A stretch of 64,000 nt of DNA from Adineta vaga (lineage: Eukaryota; Rotifera). The DNA is taken from the NCBI GenBank assembly GCA_021613535.1, contig CP075496.1, positions 4,526,001 to 4,590,000 of the forward strand. Reading direction: 5' to 3'. The first letter of the stretch is position 1, and each line of letters starts with the position of its first letter. Shown one piece after another: positions 37,520 to 50,106 of the stretch. The position numbers and the translations under genes were made by a program. Under the pieces are notes generated by a model. The model worked only from the letters and a program-made list of their open reading frames with translations. It was not told where the DNA came from and searched no databases.

Positions 37520-39743
37520 AGATGATAATTGATAAATATTCTGTTACAAATTGATACGTTTGATAAACATACCGATTGAATTACCTAAAATAAATAGGAA
37601 ATGATTACAGTTCGGTGAACTGAATAAACTTTCACTAGAGAGAGGAACAAGGAAACTAACAATGAAGCTTTTTTATGTAAGATAGATATAAAAATGACTA
37701 TATCATGATAAAAATAGTTTTTTTTTCCTTAATAATTATGACCAAATACGAAAAAGCTCTAGAAACGAACGATATTTCTGACTTTACGTAAAAAAGAAAA
37801 ATCGATTTGTCAATTTTGTTATCCGATAAATGTAAAAAACAATTTTTATTGATACAAAAAAGCGTGGTTAAATCAATGAAATAAACATGTAACTCATTCG
37901 ACTATTTCCGCCTATTTTTCTCTTATAATTTACATGACGCGTTGCTAAGAAGTCCGTAACTGGAAGAGAAAAATCGTCAAGTTGTTTAGCATGATTCATT
38001 TGTTATTCTACTTGTTTACCATTTATGGAAACATATCGACATATGAATGCCAACACTTCTATAGTTATTCAACAAATTACATATGAAAAACTTTCTTCGA
38101 CCACTCTCAGTGAAACAAAACAATGATCTACTTTTTTTCTCTTTATCAAATTGTAATATGTAACTAAATCCTAAATATATTGTTTTCCTCACATATTCAG
38201 AGAAAATAACTCGTTCGACAAATATTGAAAAGGAGAAGAACATTCATTATCTACTTACAAAAATAGCTTGTTGAAAAGAACATCGACGTGTTTTTCATTT
38301 AGGATTAAGATTACAATACTTAAATGAATGTCTGTTGAAGAGAAAAACGAGCTAGTTTTCTTCGTTGATTCTAATTTTCATCTTGTAGGTTATGTTTGTG
38401 TAGTGAGACGAAGTCAATGTTCATAGAATATTTATAGTGATACTATTTCCGAGTTTGTTTAAGGAGAAAAGAGGGAAGAAAGAAAGAAAGAAAGAATATT
38501 TTGCAACGAATAGCTCTTCAAAAAGTGATTATTATTAAATGATAATTCCTTTTCTTTCCTTTCCTTTCCTACCATATTAATCAAAAGCAAATAGTTTATT
38601 TCGTCATTTATTTTCCAAATGTTAACAAAGAATAAATCCTTGATAATAATAAAAAAGAACAGAAATTCTATTCTATCGAGTTTATAAATAAAACTAAGAT
38701 AACAGTTGAAAAGAAGTATATTACCACACAGTTGATTGTATATATAAAGAGACAGATAGAAATCGAGGTAGACTGATTACAAGCCTCAAGATACGATAAA
38801 AGAAGATATAAAAATAGACAATCAATGTATGCCGATATTACATATAGATGAGAAAAAAAACCTTCTGTAGAATAACTAATGAACGAACAGCACGGAGAAA
38901 ATCAAAAGGCATGCTGCAAAGAACAAAGCTATCAGAACATTTATTTTATTAGAAAAAAAATTCGCTCTCCTTTATCAGCTAATGCGTAAAGGATCGATAG
39001 AACAATCGAATGAAGTTATATATTAACAGAACTTGATCTTTATTCTTTTAGTGCATTATTCCATTCTATGATGACTCGAGAGAATTGTTATTGATCAATG
39101 AGTTTGTCAATATTTTTCATCTTAGAAAAAAAATATAACAAAGAATGTCAGTTAATAAATTAGCATGTCGGATGATTTCTAACGATTCAGTGTGTATTAT
39201 AATCATCATACGCAAAAGAATCGTTTGTTCGAATAGCAATGTCCTTTTTTTTACACTTCCTTTTCATTTCTACCTGACATTGTTCGATGCACAATTCATA
39301 AAAACAAGAAAATATCAATGCTTTCTATTCACAAGTTATGACCTCACCGATATTTTATTATTAACCCGAATAATCTATGATTGATCTAAAAAAAGTACAT
39401 CGAAACGATTCCAATCTCGCGTCTCTCTAATTTATTGACAAAATATTGACGATGCTATTCAAGTCTCTCTCGATGTGTCTATATATGAAATATACATAAT
39501 TATTTCTAGATCAAGACTTTTTTCGACATTCTCTTCTATTTTTCATTGATTTATGTTCGCGTATATTTATAATCATAGTGCGTTCCTCAACGAAAAATCA
39601 TGGCAGATGAAAAAAAGAGAGAGAGAAAAGAATCCATAATTGATGGTAGTTAAATGTACTCTTTCGCTATAACCTATTCATTCATTCAATCGATCCTGTA
39701 GACTTTAAAGGTACTCACGATTTAGTTGGAAAAAAGTACAACT
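37520..39743. other. Intergenic region without a recognised gene
   Basis: AT-rich with a GAAA tetranucleotide tract near 38475-38495. Frames at 38016-38243 and 39145-39384 have no domain and are not called. Confidence 0.45.
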
Positions 39744-40386
39744 ATGCACAAGTTTGAAAATATAAAATCAGTTAGATTCAACGAATATTCTTCAAATTTC
39801 AATAAAGAAGATATGTCATCACCATTATCGAATTCTCAAAATAAAAATCCCAAACCAGAACATTTCGATGATGATAGAACACCATTAAGACCTGCGGTAT
39901 TGAATGATAATGCACCTGTATTAATGTAAGATTGAAAAAAAAATTTATTTTATTACATTATAATAAAAATTTCTTTTAAAATTTTTCTAGAAGTTTAGTG
40001 ATTATTATTCCAGTCATCTTTGTTATCCTTTTATGTTTATTAACATTTTGTATTTATCGATGGCGAAAGAGACGAAACGAACGACAAACAAGAAGTTCAT
40101 CAATAGGTAATTACAAATATTTCGAAATAAGTTAGAAGATTTTCTTATTTTATTAGTTACAATCTATCAAGAAAATAATGATTTATCATCATTATCTTAC
40201 AAAAATTTACATGATACAACAGATTTACCTCCATCATATTCAAAAATATCCAAAACAAAAGAAAATCTACAACCGATAACATACAATAATGATACTATTA
40301 AAGAATATCCACAATCGGGAATAAAAAATGAAACCACTTTTACTTCAACATCAAATAATTCTTATCCTATTAATACAGTTCCATGA
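39744..40386 (+). CDS. Single-pass membrane protein with PPxY motif (2)
   Basis: Three exons (39744-39925, 39991-40106, 40157-40386) give 175 residues. The N-terminal 60 residues are hydrophilic without a signal peptide. One TM segment follows (SLVIIIPVIFVILLCLLTFC), then a strongly basic stop-transfer (YRWRKRRNERQTR) and a Ser/Thr/Asn-rich tail with LPPSYSK. The exon plan (intron just before the TM, intron after the basic stop-transfer, tail exon with PPSY) matches the gene at 34.9 kb, which argues for common descent although sequence identity outside the motifs is low. Partner and function are unknown; PPxY suggests recruitment of WW-domain proteins. An AG at 39724-39725 may be a leader acceptor. 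Confidence 0.68.
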
Positions 40387-40981
40387 AAGAACATCTCTAT
40401 CGTAATAAAATACATACTTTAAAAAAAAATCTGTTTCTTTTCTGTTAATCATTATTCATCCAAGTGTACAGTTTGAAAAATAAAATAGCTCTTTGTTTTC
40501 TAATTGAACTGATAGATTCTTTTCATTTTCTATAGCATCGTAGTACAGAAGAAATATTTTCTCATTATTTTAATTACATTTAGGTAAATATGAGTTTCTA
40601 GGGAAAACTCGATTTCCTCTTACTTATTAAAGTTTTTTTAATCAATTTTCATAAATATATTCAATGAGTTCTTTTTTCCTTGTCATTGACTCGAGAATGA
40701 CAAAAGAATGAATTTCTTTATTTATATTCTTCGTTGATTTCTAAAAGCATTGCCTATATAACAACTAGAAAAAAAAACTTGGTCTTCAAAAAGAAAAAGA
40801 GAAATAACAGAAGAATTCAAATGTTCGTCGTCGTACTTTTTTCTTGTGCAAGAAAAAGTACAATAGTGAAAACGTGTATCAAGTAGAAGAGAAGAAGAAA
40901 AAGAAAGAAAACGATTTTTATTATTTTTTCCTTGATAATTTCAAAGCAACAAAACGCTTGAAACCATCATTAATACCTCAA
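40387..40981. other. Intergenic region between PPxY genes 2 and 3
   Basis: Nothing recognised; an A-rich tract with short Lys-rich frames near 40844. Confidence 0.4.
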
Positions 40982-41792
40982 ATGCGACGATTGATCAAAC
41001 AAATTGGTGTGCCTCTATGTATCCTTCTGTTTCATCCTATTTTTCTAGTAAAACTTTAATTTATTTCATATTCTTTTTTATCAATGAAGTTTTATCGAAT
41101 AGATTCAGTCAACTGACATATGCTATTGGCGAAATCAAACAAGTCTTCTTATGATAAGGTACATTTCAATCATATCTGAAAATGAATAGTTTCCTTTTCA
41201 TTTTTTAATATAAAGTTGTAACGACGGTTGTTGTATGGGTATTGCTGCATCACCACAATCAGCTTGCTGTGCTAATACATCGTGGACTACCTTGTAAATT
41301 AAAGAAGCCTTTGATGTTGATTTCGAAAACTAAAAAACATGTTGTTTTGTATTTTAGAGCAATACCAATTTTTTTAGTTATCGGCATTTGTCTACTTGCA
41401 ATTTGTCTCGTCTATTTTCGACCATTGTTAAAAAATTGTTTATGTGGCGGATGTGAACTACCATGCGAACATCGAACTCGAAGTATTGATATTTTATCAT
41501 TGATTCAGATGAATTTTTTCTATGATTCTATTTTATATTAGTTACTTCGGCGAATTCAATGTCAGCAAATGCAAATCCTGTTTATAATATAAATAATGAT
41601 GATTTACCAGATTACGAAACTATCAGTAAGGATTCACGACCAAAAGATATAACACCTCCACCATACAACTTTGTTACAACACATCCAGGAGATTTTGGTC
41701 TTGAATCACGTGTTCCTAGTGCACCACCACAATATCGCTCAAGAACTAATTCAACGACTACAGTAAGACCTATACCTCCTGTTCAATCATGA
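40982..41792 (+). CDS. Cys-rich single-pass membrane protein with PPxY motifs (3)
   Basis: Five exons (40982-41047, 41103-41158, 41216-41293, 41358-41482, 41542-41792) give 191 residues. A signal peptide (MRRLIKQIG then a hydrophobic core ending HPIFL) is followed by a short Cys-rich ectodomain (CYW, CNDGCCMG, ACCAN), a TM segment (IFLVIGICLLAICLVYF), a juxtamembrane Cys cluster (CLCGGCELPC) and a tail with LPDYET, TPPPYNF and APPQYRS. This plan (signal, CC-rich ectodomain, TM, Pro-rich PPxY tail) is that of Shisa/CYYR1/WBP1-type adaptors. Third member of a local set with the genes at 34.9 and 39.7 kb, and the only one with an obvious signal peptide. The small first exons make the model less certain at the 5' end. 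Confidence 0.68.
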
Positions 41793-44700
41793 TAAGACAA
41801 AATTTTGTTTATTCGTTGAGAAGTAAATTTTCTTCTTGGTGCTTATTTGAATCTGTATTATTTTTAAAATAAAGTTTCTTTCTTTTTTTGATAATATTTT
41901 CTACATGCATATAATGTACATATATTTGTTTTATGTATTAATTCTGCATCGGTAGGTCTTCTTATGTGACAAAATATAATATCAATAATCTTATCATCAA
42001 TAGTGCGGCACATGTGTGCCTCTAGAAGAGAAAAAAAATCAATTGATACGTAAAGAGACGGAAGACGATTTTTGTTTCTTCTGGCTATGGTTAAACGAGA
42101 AAAAAAAAGCAAAATCAAAGTGATCATTGATGGATAACAATTAGAGAGTTGGCAGAAGTGTGAAATCAGAAAAAGGAAGAAGGAGGAGAAGCAAACAGCA
42201 TCAATTCCCAATACAGAGGAAGTACACTATGTCTTTGATCGACAATGATCACTTCATCAGATTTGACACATTCGCCTGGTCGATTACTCTGATCATCATC
42301 ATCGTTGATTAATTCTGTGAATTGACAGAAACGGATGTACACTAGTGATTTCTTTTTCTTTTTCTTTCGTTTAAAATTTTTGTTAAACTTTGATATTTCA
42401 AATCAATCTGACACCTCTACAGTAATAAACGACGCGTGCTTGACACAACTGACGATTGTACTCATTCATTTCTTTTGATTTCTTCTCTACTTAGCAATTA
42501 AGTGTTACTTTTCTAATGCTTCTAGTAGTAGAGTCAACATCAAACTCATCAATGTATTTTCTTCTTTGATCTCATCGCTTCTTCTCAATTCTATTGATCA
42601 CATTGAACTAAAGACATTGAGTACACATCGACATGAAATGTACAACAATACATGTATCAGTTGATCAGCAAAGAAATAACTAATCAAGTTAAAGTACCAT
42701 GAAAAAATTTTCTACATTATTTATTGAACGGAAATGAAGTTTGTTGTTGTTCTTAATCATGATCATCGATTCTCATTATGACAATTAGGGAAAAAAGAGC
42801 AATGAAAAATCTTCCTCTGTCTGTTTATCCATGCTGCCAATATACTTGTAAACACATTGTATACGTGCGTATGGCTTATTTCATATAGACACAACGACGC
42901 CTATGACATGCTGTTTACAAGAAAAGAAAAACGAAATAGATAATGATAATAGGCGGGAAGAGAAGAAGATATTTATCCGTCGCGACGATTTGTATCCACC
43001 TGCAGTCGACGCCAAGATGCAATTAGATTCATTTCTAATTCGAACATTACCAATAGACCAATATTATTCTTATCCGTTTTGTTCCTTTACTTTGATTTAA
43101 AAAGAAGTAGCCATCTTTTTCTTTCATATTTGTTAATGAATACACACAACTTCTATCATTCCCTACTGGATACTATGTCTAGTCATCATCTAATCGGCAT
43201 CTCTTTGAAATTATACACAAATACATACATTGAATAGAAAGAAAGAAAGAAAAAAAGTAGAACGCGTGGCAGTTTGCAAACATTGACAGGTATATAAAAT
43301 GAATGCGGAATAACATCAAATAAAAGAAATACGGTCAATTGAGACACGAAATTCGAATGAGTGAGTGACTATAAGATCATTTGTCTAGATTGATCTCTTT
43401 TAGTAACAGAGAACAAAGCAAAAGACAGTATTGAAAAGGTGAGAGTCTTTCCAATGAATAGCTCATTGTTTTACACTATCCAATCTATTCATATTCATTC
43501 ATGCATATGTGTACCGTATTGTTTGTTATTCATCCATTCATTGACTAAACGACATACTATTGATTCAAGATATCGTTCTTTAGAAAGCAAAACAACAGGA
43601 AGAAACAATTGAATATGAAATTCAATCAATTACTCCGCCTATCAACATGATCGATTGCCATTTCACGTGTCTAACATATTCGTGTGAATTAACATAGAAA
43701 AGGTAGAATGTATGTGTATAACAGTTAATCCTTTTCTCAGCTCATCTGATAATTAATTCAATTTGATTTTTTTTTGCTTGCTATATTAATGATTGATGAT
43801 ACTAAACATGAATTTCACTGACGTGTATAAGATATATTTACTTTTCTCTCATTCAATTTTAATGCTAAAGCAATTAAACTAGAAAAAAAATGATGCTCAT
43901 GATGAGAACAATAAGTGTCAAAGACACGTGTATTCACTTCAATAATTTTATTCATTGTATGCACCTGTATATGTTGTTAATAGAAAAGAGATAAAATCAA
44001 CAATAATTCAATTGTTTTCCAAAAGAACTAGGTCAATCAAACACTATTGTCAAGATGATCGGCATAAATAAGTGAATCAAAACATTACTTTGATATATGA
44101 TCGAAGAACATTAGATAGCTTTTTAACGCAGCATGAATCATCTATCAAATATAAAGTAACCCGATGTATAAACATTTTCAAGATCAAACATATCGATTGT
44201 TAATTCTTTTCTATTGCCTTTTATTTAATGGAACATTTTTTTTAGTACCATTGCTATTTATCGATAGATTCTTGATTAACATTCCAATTGATTCACTTCA
44301 TTAACATATGTTCCTCCCTTGACACATACTCTATCTATCTATCTATCTATTCTACTTAACACTCAATTATCTACTAGTCATCATTCTCGGATAACATTGC
44401 TAAATGTTTTGTTTCACTTAGTAAATACTAAAGGGATTACTTGTCTCTATTCAATGATTATATTTTTGAGATCATTCTCTTGTTGACAGAGTGTTTCTAT
44501 TCATGAATCTTAGATCACCATTATGTAAGAGTATTGTTTTGTCATGCCACTTCTGATAACAATATGAACATAAGAGTACACACTTGTATGTGACATGAAC
44601 AAGAAAAGATTGAGAAGAATGATGAATGGAAACAACAAGAAATGATCATATTCACACGTCTGTGTAAATTTCTCAGACATGGAAAAAGAAACGAAACAAT

Positions 44701-45468
44701 ACCAGTATGAGAATCTAATGATGTCATCGAATCACACTTGAAAGATCAAATACGTGAAAAATATTCGAAACAGAATAGCTTTTCCAAGAGAATTAATTTC
44801 GATCGCTATGGTAATATAAAATAGAACTAATCCATTTGATTTATTGGCTTTATTCATTTACGAATCCTTGACCACCCTTAGTTAAGGATAAGGACAGAGA
44901 GAGAGAGAGAGAAAGAGAAAAGACGCGCGTATTCACAGATGGGGGGCGACATCAGTCTAGTAAACGAGAGGGAGTAAGTAGCGGTCAAGTTGAAGTGACG
45001 CCAGAGAATAATTATAAGGAAAGAGGAGGAGGAAAGAGAAGGTATTATTAAAGTAGCTTTTCTGTTGCCAGACGACGCATGCGTGCGAAAAGTTGACCTC
45101 CAGGATAGGAAAAGGAAAGAAACGAAAAGTGAATGGTATCCACGCCATGAAGCTGATAGAGAGGCGACCTCTCTCTTTCTCCATGTTTTTGTCTTCCTCT
45201 CATGTTCAATACAATATCCGATCATATCAAGAGAGAAAGCGAGCGAGAGACACGAAGAGAAAAGGAAAGAGAACACAATTATAGATTGTTTCTCTCGTCG
45301 TCCACAAACATAAATTAGAGAGTAGTGACCCTCAATCAGTCATTCTATCAAAAACACGATTGCTTATCGGACACGACACTTTTCCTCTTCCTTGTATCGT
45401 TCACGAGCGACACATTGACATTTCGATACATTACACCATCTACACGTGTGAGGCCGCTACTATACCTT
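41793..45468. other. Long intergenic region without a recognised gene
   Basis: Contains a CTAT tetranucleotide repeat (44331-44350), GAAA-type repeats near 43228 and a purine-rich block at 44880-45300. The purine-rich block gives overlapping long frames on both strands (for example 44878-45276 minus and 45065-45313 plus) composed of Ser/Phe/Leu or Arg/Lys/Glu, typical of compositional artefacts. No gene supported. Confidence 0.45.
44331..44350. repeat. (CTAT)5 microsatellite
   Basis: Five tandem CTAT units. Confidence 0.9.
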
Positions 45469-45973
45469 ATGGCTAATACAATCATTCTTCCCTATACTGT
45501 TATCACAAATCCTCATACGCCTAAACGACGACATTGGCGTCGTTATACAACAACAACAGCTATCTATGCTCATCAAAAACATCAATCTTCATCATCATTG
45601 ACACATTTTGTACATAATTCCACATCTAATCTACCTGATATTGTCAATGATTGTGAAAATCGACAAGAGAATCGAATTCATACAAATTCAGAATTAAAAT
45701 TAACATGCAAAGAAATTGCTCAATCATTGCGACTTGTCGCTGATCAAGTGGATAAAAAATACTGTCAAGTAAGTGTGAAATACTTTTCATTAATCTATTC
45801 ATTTTCTTCTTTTCTTTTCTATTTAGGATGCCGATTTTAATCGAAATCTTCATTATCTATCAATACGCTTTGTATTTCATGCAACACATATGCGAACCAT
45901 ACTTTACGCCTTATGGACACGATCATTTCTACCATTAATTTTACTTGTTTTCAAGACAAAAACATTCTTTTAA
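45469..45973 (+). CDS. Candidate BH3-only protein with C-terminal membrane tail
   Basis: Two exons (45469-45768, 45827-45973) give 148 residues. The frame is open further upstream (ATG at 45325), but the ATG at 45469 gives a compact protein. No enzyme domain is visible. Residues 83-95 read IAQSLRLVADQVD, which fits the BH3 pattern (hydrophobic-small-x-x-Leu-x-x-hydrophobic-small-Asp-x-hydrophobic-Asp/Asn) and closely resembles the BIM helix; the residue after the invariant Asp is Gln where an acidic residue is usual. The second exon ends in a hydrophobic stretch (LPLILLVF) next to basic residues, as in tail-anchored BIM/BIK-type proteins. If genuine, it would bind Bcl-2 family proteins at mitochondria or ER to regulate apoptosis. 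The remaining sequence is low-complexity and gives no support either way. Confidence 0.5.
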
Positions 45974-46322
45974 ATCGAACAACAATGAAAATTGCAATAT
46001 GGTTTTAGTCATTCTGTGTGTTGCTGCTGATTTTATTTCTACGATATATTAAAAGATATAAGTTCCATGGTTGCTAACATTTTTATTTGTTTGTTGTTCG
46101 AAGAACAGTGTGTCTTGTATGTTTGTATTAGTTTAAGTAACAAAATAATAATCCAAGAAGAATACATTTCAAATAAAAAAACAATCATTCATAACTAGAT
46201 TTACTTTATGAATAACAGATACATACAAGCAATAATGAAGTTTACATGATGAAATAATCCTACTTGACCTGTATATTTTGTAAATAGAAATCAATTGATA
46301 GATTTATATTTCTTTTCTTATA
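45974..46322. other. Convergent spacer
   Basis: Between two converging tail-anchored genes; AATAAA-like signals near 46171. Nothing else. Confidence 0.4.
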
Positions 46323-47480
46323 TCACATAAGTAAATAACCACACAATACACTTACACCAAATACAGCTAACTGAGCAAGTCGTTTCAATTTATGTCTTCT
46401 TCTCTGAGAATTATCATTAATTTCAAGATGAGTTAGAGAATTGTTCGACAGCATAGAGTCGACTAGTCTTCGTTTCAATTCTATTGAAGAGCTCGATTGT
46501 AAATGGTTATTTTCATTTGATATGGTGTTGGGTAAATATTGTTCGACCGAATTTTGTTTTGTTGTTAATTGAATATTGAAATTAACGGCATGTAGGACGA
46601 CTGGACAAGTCGATGGTGGTAAAGGAAGAAGCTGTGATGTCGAAGGTGTATGAATTGCATTTGTTGATACAGTTTTCAATTGATCTTCGAAAGCATTGAA
46701 AATAATATCAACAATAGGTTGTACCATTTTAACAGCTGCTTCCATAGAATGCGTATTACTGACTAATGATTCGTTGTTTAGTGAGGATGATGAGATTTCA
46801 TGTGGATCTAATTGATTAATATCGATGGTATCATTATCCATAGGTAACGAAGAGTTTAGGAAACGATCAAGAGTAATGATTGAATCATTTGTAGAAAATT
46901 GTAATTGTTTTGTTGAACTCGAATGATCTAAAAGCATGAAATGTTTGATATAATTCGATAATGAGTTCAAAACAGATATACATGTTTGCTGTAAAATATT
47001 ACTATTTCTTGCATTATTTACATTGAGCAAGACATCACGTGTTTTAGTTTGAGATGATCGACTTGTGAGACTTTCACATGAAGATGTTTGATATTTTCTT
47101 TTCTTTTTTTCAATGTTGAGTACGGTGACATGATTATTATTCACATCAGCCATTGTTTGTATCGAAGTGTTTGATATTGATGGACATAAGAAAGCGCTTT
47201 CAGTAGTTGAACTTTCCAAATGTCTTGTGTTTGATTGGATACATTGATGAGTATTATTGAACTTCATCGGATAAGTATAGATGGTTGATTTTTGAAGAGG
47301 TAAAACTACATCTGGATTATCTATTGATGGAATAGATTTCTGATTGGTTTTGAATTCAGTTCGAGATCGTTTCCATGAACGAAGACGTTTACGATATAGA
47401 TCGTTAGGATCTCTACCATCGTTTTGATTCATGTTTGGTTCTGAAGAAAGATGATCTTTTGCATTGGATTTTCGTCCCAT
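46323..47480 (-). CDS. Intronless tail-anchored protein of unknown function
   Basis: A single 385-codon exon, unusual in a window where nearly every gene is split. I recognise no family. The N-terminus is basic (MGRKSNAKDH, then RKRLRSWKRSRTEF); the middle is rich in Ser, Asn and Thr and looks disordered, with one amphipathic segment near MVQPIVDIIFNAFEDQLKT. The C-terminus is a basic patch (RRRHKLKRLAQ) followed by a short hydrophobic end (LAVFGVSVLCGYLLM), the plan of a tail anchor. Intact length and sustained codon structure support a real gene. It may be a retrocopy or lineage-specific gene. The start is the first in-frame ATG. Confidence 0.7.
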   Translation of the reverse strand: MGRKSNAKDHLSSEPNMNQNDGRDPNDLYRKRLRSWKRSRTEFKTNQKSIPSIDNPDVVLPLQKSTIYTYPMKFNNTHQCIQSNTRHLESSTTESAFLCPSISNTSIQTMADVNNNHVTVLNIEKKKRKYQTSSCESLTSRSSQTKTRDVLLNVNNARNSNILQQTCISVLNSLSNYIKHFMLLDHSSSTKQLQFSTNDSIITLDRFLNSSLPMDNDTIDINQLDPHEISSSSLNNESLVSNTHSMEAAVKMVQPIVDIIFNAFEDQLKTVSTNAIHTPSTSQLLPLPPSTCPVVLHAVNFNIQLTTKQNSVEQYLPNTISNENNHLQSSSSIELKRRLVDSMLSNNSLTHLEINDNSQRRRHKLKRLAQLAVFGVSVLCGYLLM

Positions 47481-47706
47481 TCAAAATAGTTTTCTTATTC
47501 AAAATATGAATCAATGTTTTGTTTTATAGAGGAAAAAATAATAATCAAATTCTATAGCTACAAAGGCGGGATATGGAAAAGTATTCATTTCTAGAAATCA
47601 GCTATTCATTACATACAATCATTTGAAAAATATGACTATCAGAAAAATTTTATTGGTGAATAAAAAAAATGCAAGTTCAAACAAGAAAAAAAAGTATTAT
47701 AATTAT

Positions 47707-48788
47707 TCAATGTTGAACCATACTGCGTTCGATTCCTTTGCTTTGCCAATGACGTGCATGTTCAAAGCCATTTTGACATAATTGATAATCTTGCATAGCT
47801 TGTCGAATTTCTAGAAGAACGAAATAGAAATGAGAAATAATTTCTTTCAATTAATAAAAGGATAATATAATTACCTTCTTGAGTATTCATTACAAATGGA
47901 CCGCGTTGAACAATAGGTTCGTTAAGTGGTTGTCCAGCAATAAGAACAAATCGACACTCAGTACTATTACTTGTATTTCGAAAATCAAGTCCATCACCAT
48001 TTTGTGATAAGATAAGTACATGATGTGCATCAGCAGATTGTTTTTTCGAACCAAATTCACCTTGTCCACTAAGGATATAAACAAATGCATTCCATCCTTT
48101 TGGTATTTCTTGAGTAAATAATGGTGAATGAGGTTTAAGTGTAAAATCGAGATACATTGTTGGTGTACGAGTATAAACAGGAGATTTTACTGACATTGAT
48201 TCACCGGCACTAAATTAGACAACAAGTAAAATTATCATTTCAATCTTAGATCAATGGAAATACATACATAATTTTTACTTGAACTAAACCATCGGGTGTT
48301 GCTGTGCGTGGAATGTCTTTATCAAGTAATTCTTGATAATTAGGTTCAACCATTTTATATTTTTTACTGAGATTCACCCATAATTGAAGACCATGGCCTT
48401 CTCCCGAACCAACACCTGGCATTTCACAATGGACGATACCACGACCAGCAGTCATCCATTGTAGATCGCCTGGATTAATTACACCTCGTCGTCCAGTAAA
48501 ATCTTCGTGTTCTGTACTTCCTTGTAACATATAAGTTACAGTCTCGAAGCCTCGATGTGGATGATCAGGAAAACCTGCCGGTGCTGATAATCGAAATTCA
48601 TCGAGCATGAGAAAAGGATCGAAGTTTTGTACCTATGAAAATTTATCAATAAATATTCATATGAAAAGAACAAGAAAATTTAATTTGTGTCTACATACTT
48701 GTGAAGTTCCAATCGATCGACGTACTCGTGCTCCAACACCTTCACTTTGTTCAATGCTAAGAATCTTCTTTTCAATGTAACGTGTCAT
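47707..48788 (-). CDS. PIR: Pirin
   Basis: Four exons (48788-48699, 48632-48268, 48209-47875, 47810-47707) give 297 residues, against about 290 in animals. Pirin is an iron-binding bicupin of the nucleus that acts as a redox-sensitive NF-kB cofactor and has quercetinase-type activity. Metal ligands are in place in the N-terminal cupin: H54 and H56 in DHPHRGFETV, H98 and E100 in GIVHCEMP. Other family blocks are NFDPFLMLDEF, GDLQWMTAGRG, HGLQLWVNL, and in the second cupin KSPVYTRTPTMYLDF and GPFVMNTQEE. Nothing is missing. The upstream region to UIF is divergent. Confidence 0.95.
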
Positions 48789-50106
48789 TTTTGTATTTTT
48801 GTTTATGAATGATCGGGGAATATGAACAGTATTTATAGGGAATTTTTGTCGATGTATATGTTCATGCTAGCGTATATATGACGATGCAGAAAGTTTCATG
48901 AGTCATCCATTCTAACTGACAGTGCGAATATTTGACTCATATATTATTCAATAAGCGTATGAGTCAATAGAGGACTCTATCTTCAGTAGTAATGAAATCA
49001 TTTAAAATCAAGTCTGTTCAGATTTGCATGACCGAAAAAATCAGATGCTATGTGTAGATTTAACCTATTCAATCAGATTATTTTGCATTCCAATACGTGT
49101 TAGTAATGAAATTCGAATATCAAACTTCATTGCCTTACCATCCACCTTCTTAATTAGTGATAGAAACATAGTTGCAGAAGTAATATTACTACAATGAACA
49201 TACACACATATCGATTGATCCCCTTCTTATTCATCTCTATATCTTCAGTTACTATTTGTTCTTTTTGAATAATCTTGCTTTTGTAGACAAGAAAAATTGC
49301 AATAAAAATCAAGATCTCATCATTGTGTGAAATTAATAAAATGTCTCAATACAATCGGTATATTTCAACAAGATAGTTATCCTTTATGAAAGAACGTTTT
49401 TCATGAACACAAATATGTACTCGTTGAAGATATTTGCTATTTATACTTCTCTGATCAGATATATCTTTGATAATGATAACTATTTGTACGAAGTTAAATG
49501 AGCAAAACTTTTCGAATGATTATCATCTAATTTTAAATCTATTGAAATTGAATGATCAACTGATATTACAATCTATGAGGCAAAGTTACAAATACAGAAT
49601 GCAATACAAGCAACAAGTATGAACGATATAAAATATAAAATCAAAACTACGCTATTTATACTTCCGATAGATGGCGTTGGATTATATTTTAATCTTCGAC
49701 TATAAATGAAATTATGAATTAAATTATTTAATAAAGTCTTTTTGATGTGATGAACACAGAAATCTAATGAGTTTCTATTTAAAAGTTTTTTACCCTCTTC
49801 TAATTGGTTACATGTGCTGTGTACGACCTCAACAAAGATCAGAACAAGCTATAAGTCGTCATCGGCAGTCGATTCATTCTTCTTTCGTTTAACACACATT
49901 TGACTCGTCGAGAAAGGTTGTTTTTCACGTTTTTTCTTCTCTCTTTCTTTCTCGTTTGTCTATTATTCAACTATAAAAACCCAAAAATCCTTGACAACAA
50001 TCATAGTCAATTGCTTCTCTTCTATTTACAAGATTGTTGCACTTGCATACACATTCATATACGCGCTTATTTTTATTCTTCGTTATAAAAAACAAACAAA
50101 TAAACC
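48789..50106. other. Divergent intergenic region pirin / UIF
   Basis: 5' flanks of both genes. No coding signal; the frame at 49900-50088 is low in complexity. Confidence 0.45.

Noticed and set aside
44878-45313. Long overlapping frames on both strands in purine-rich DNA
   Set aside because: Composition-driven (Ser/Phe/Leu against Arg/Lys/Glu), with no domain, splice structure or conservation signal.
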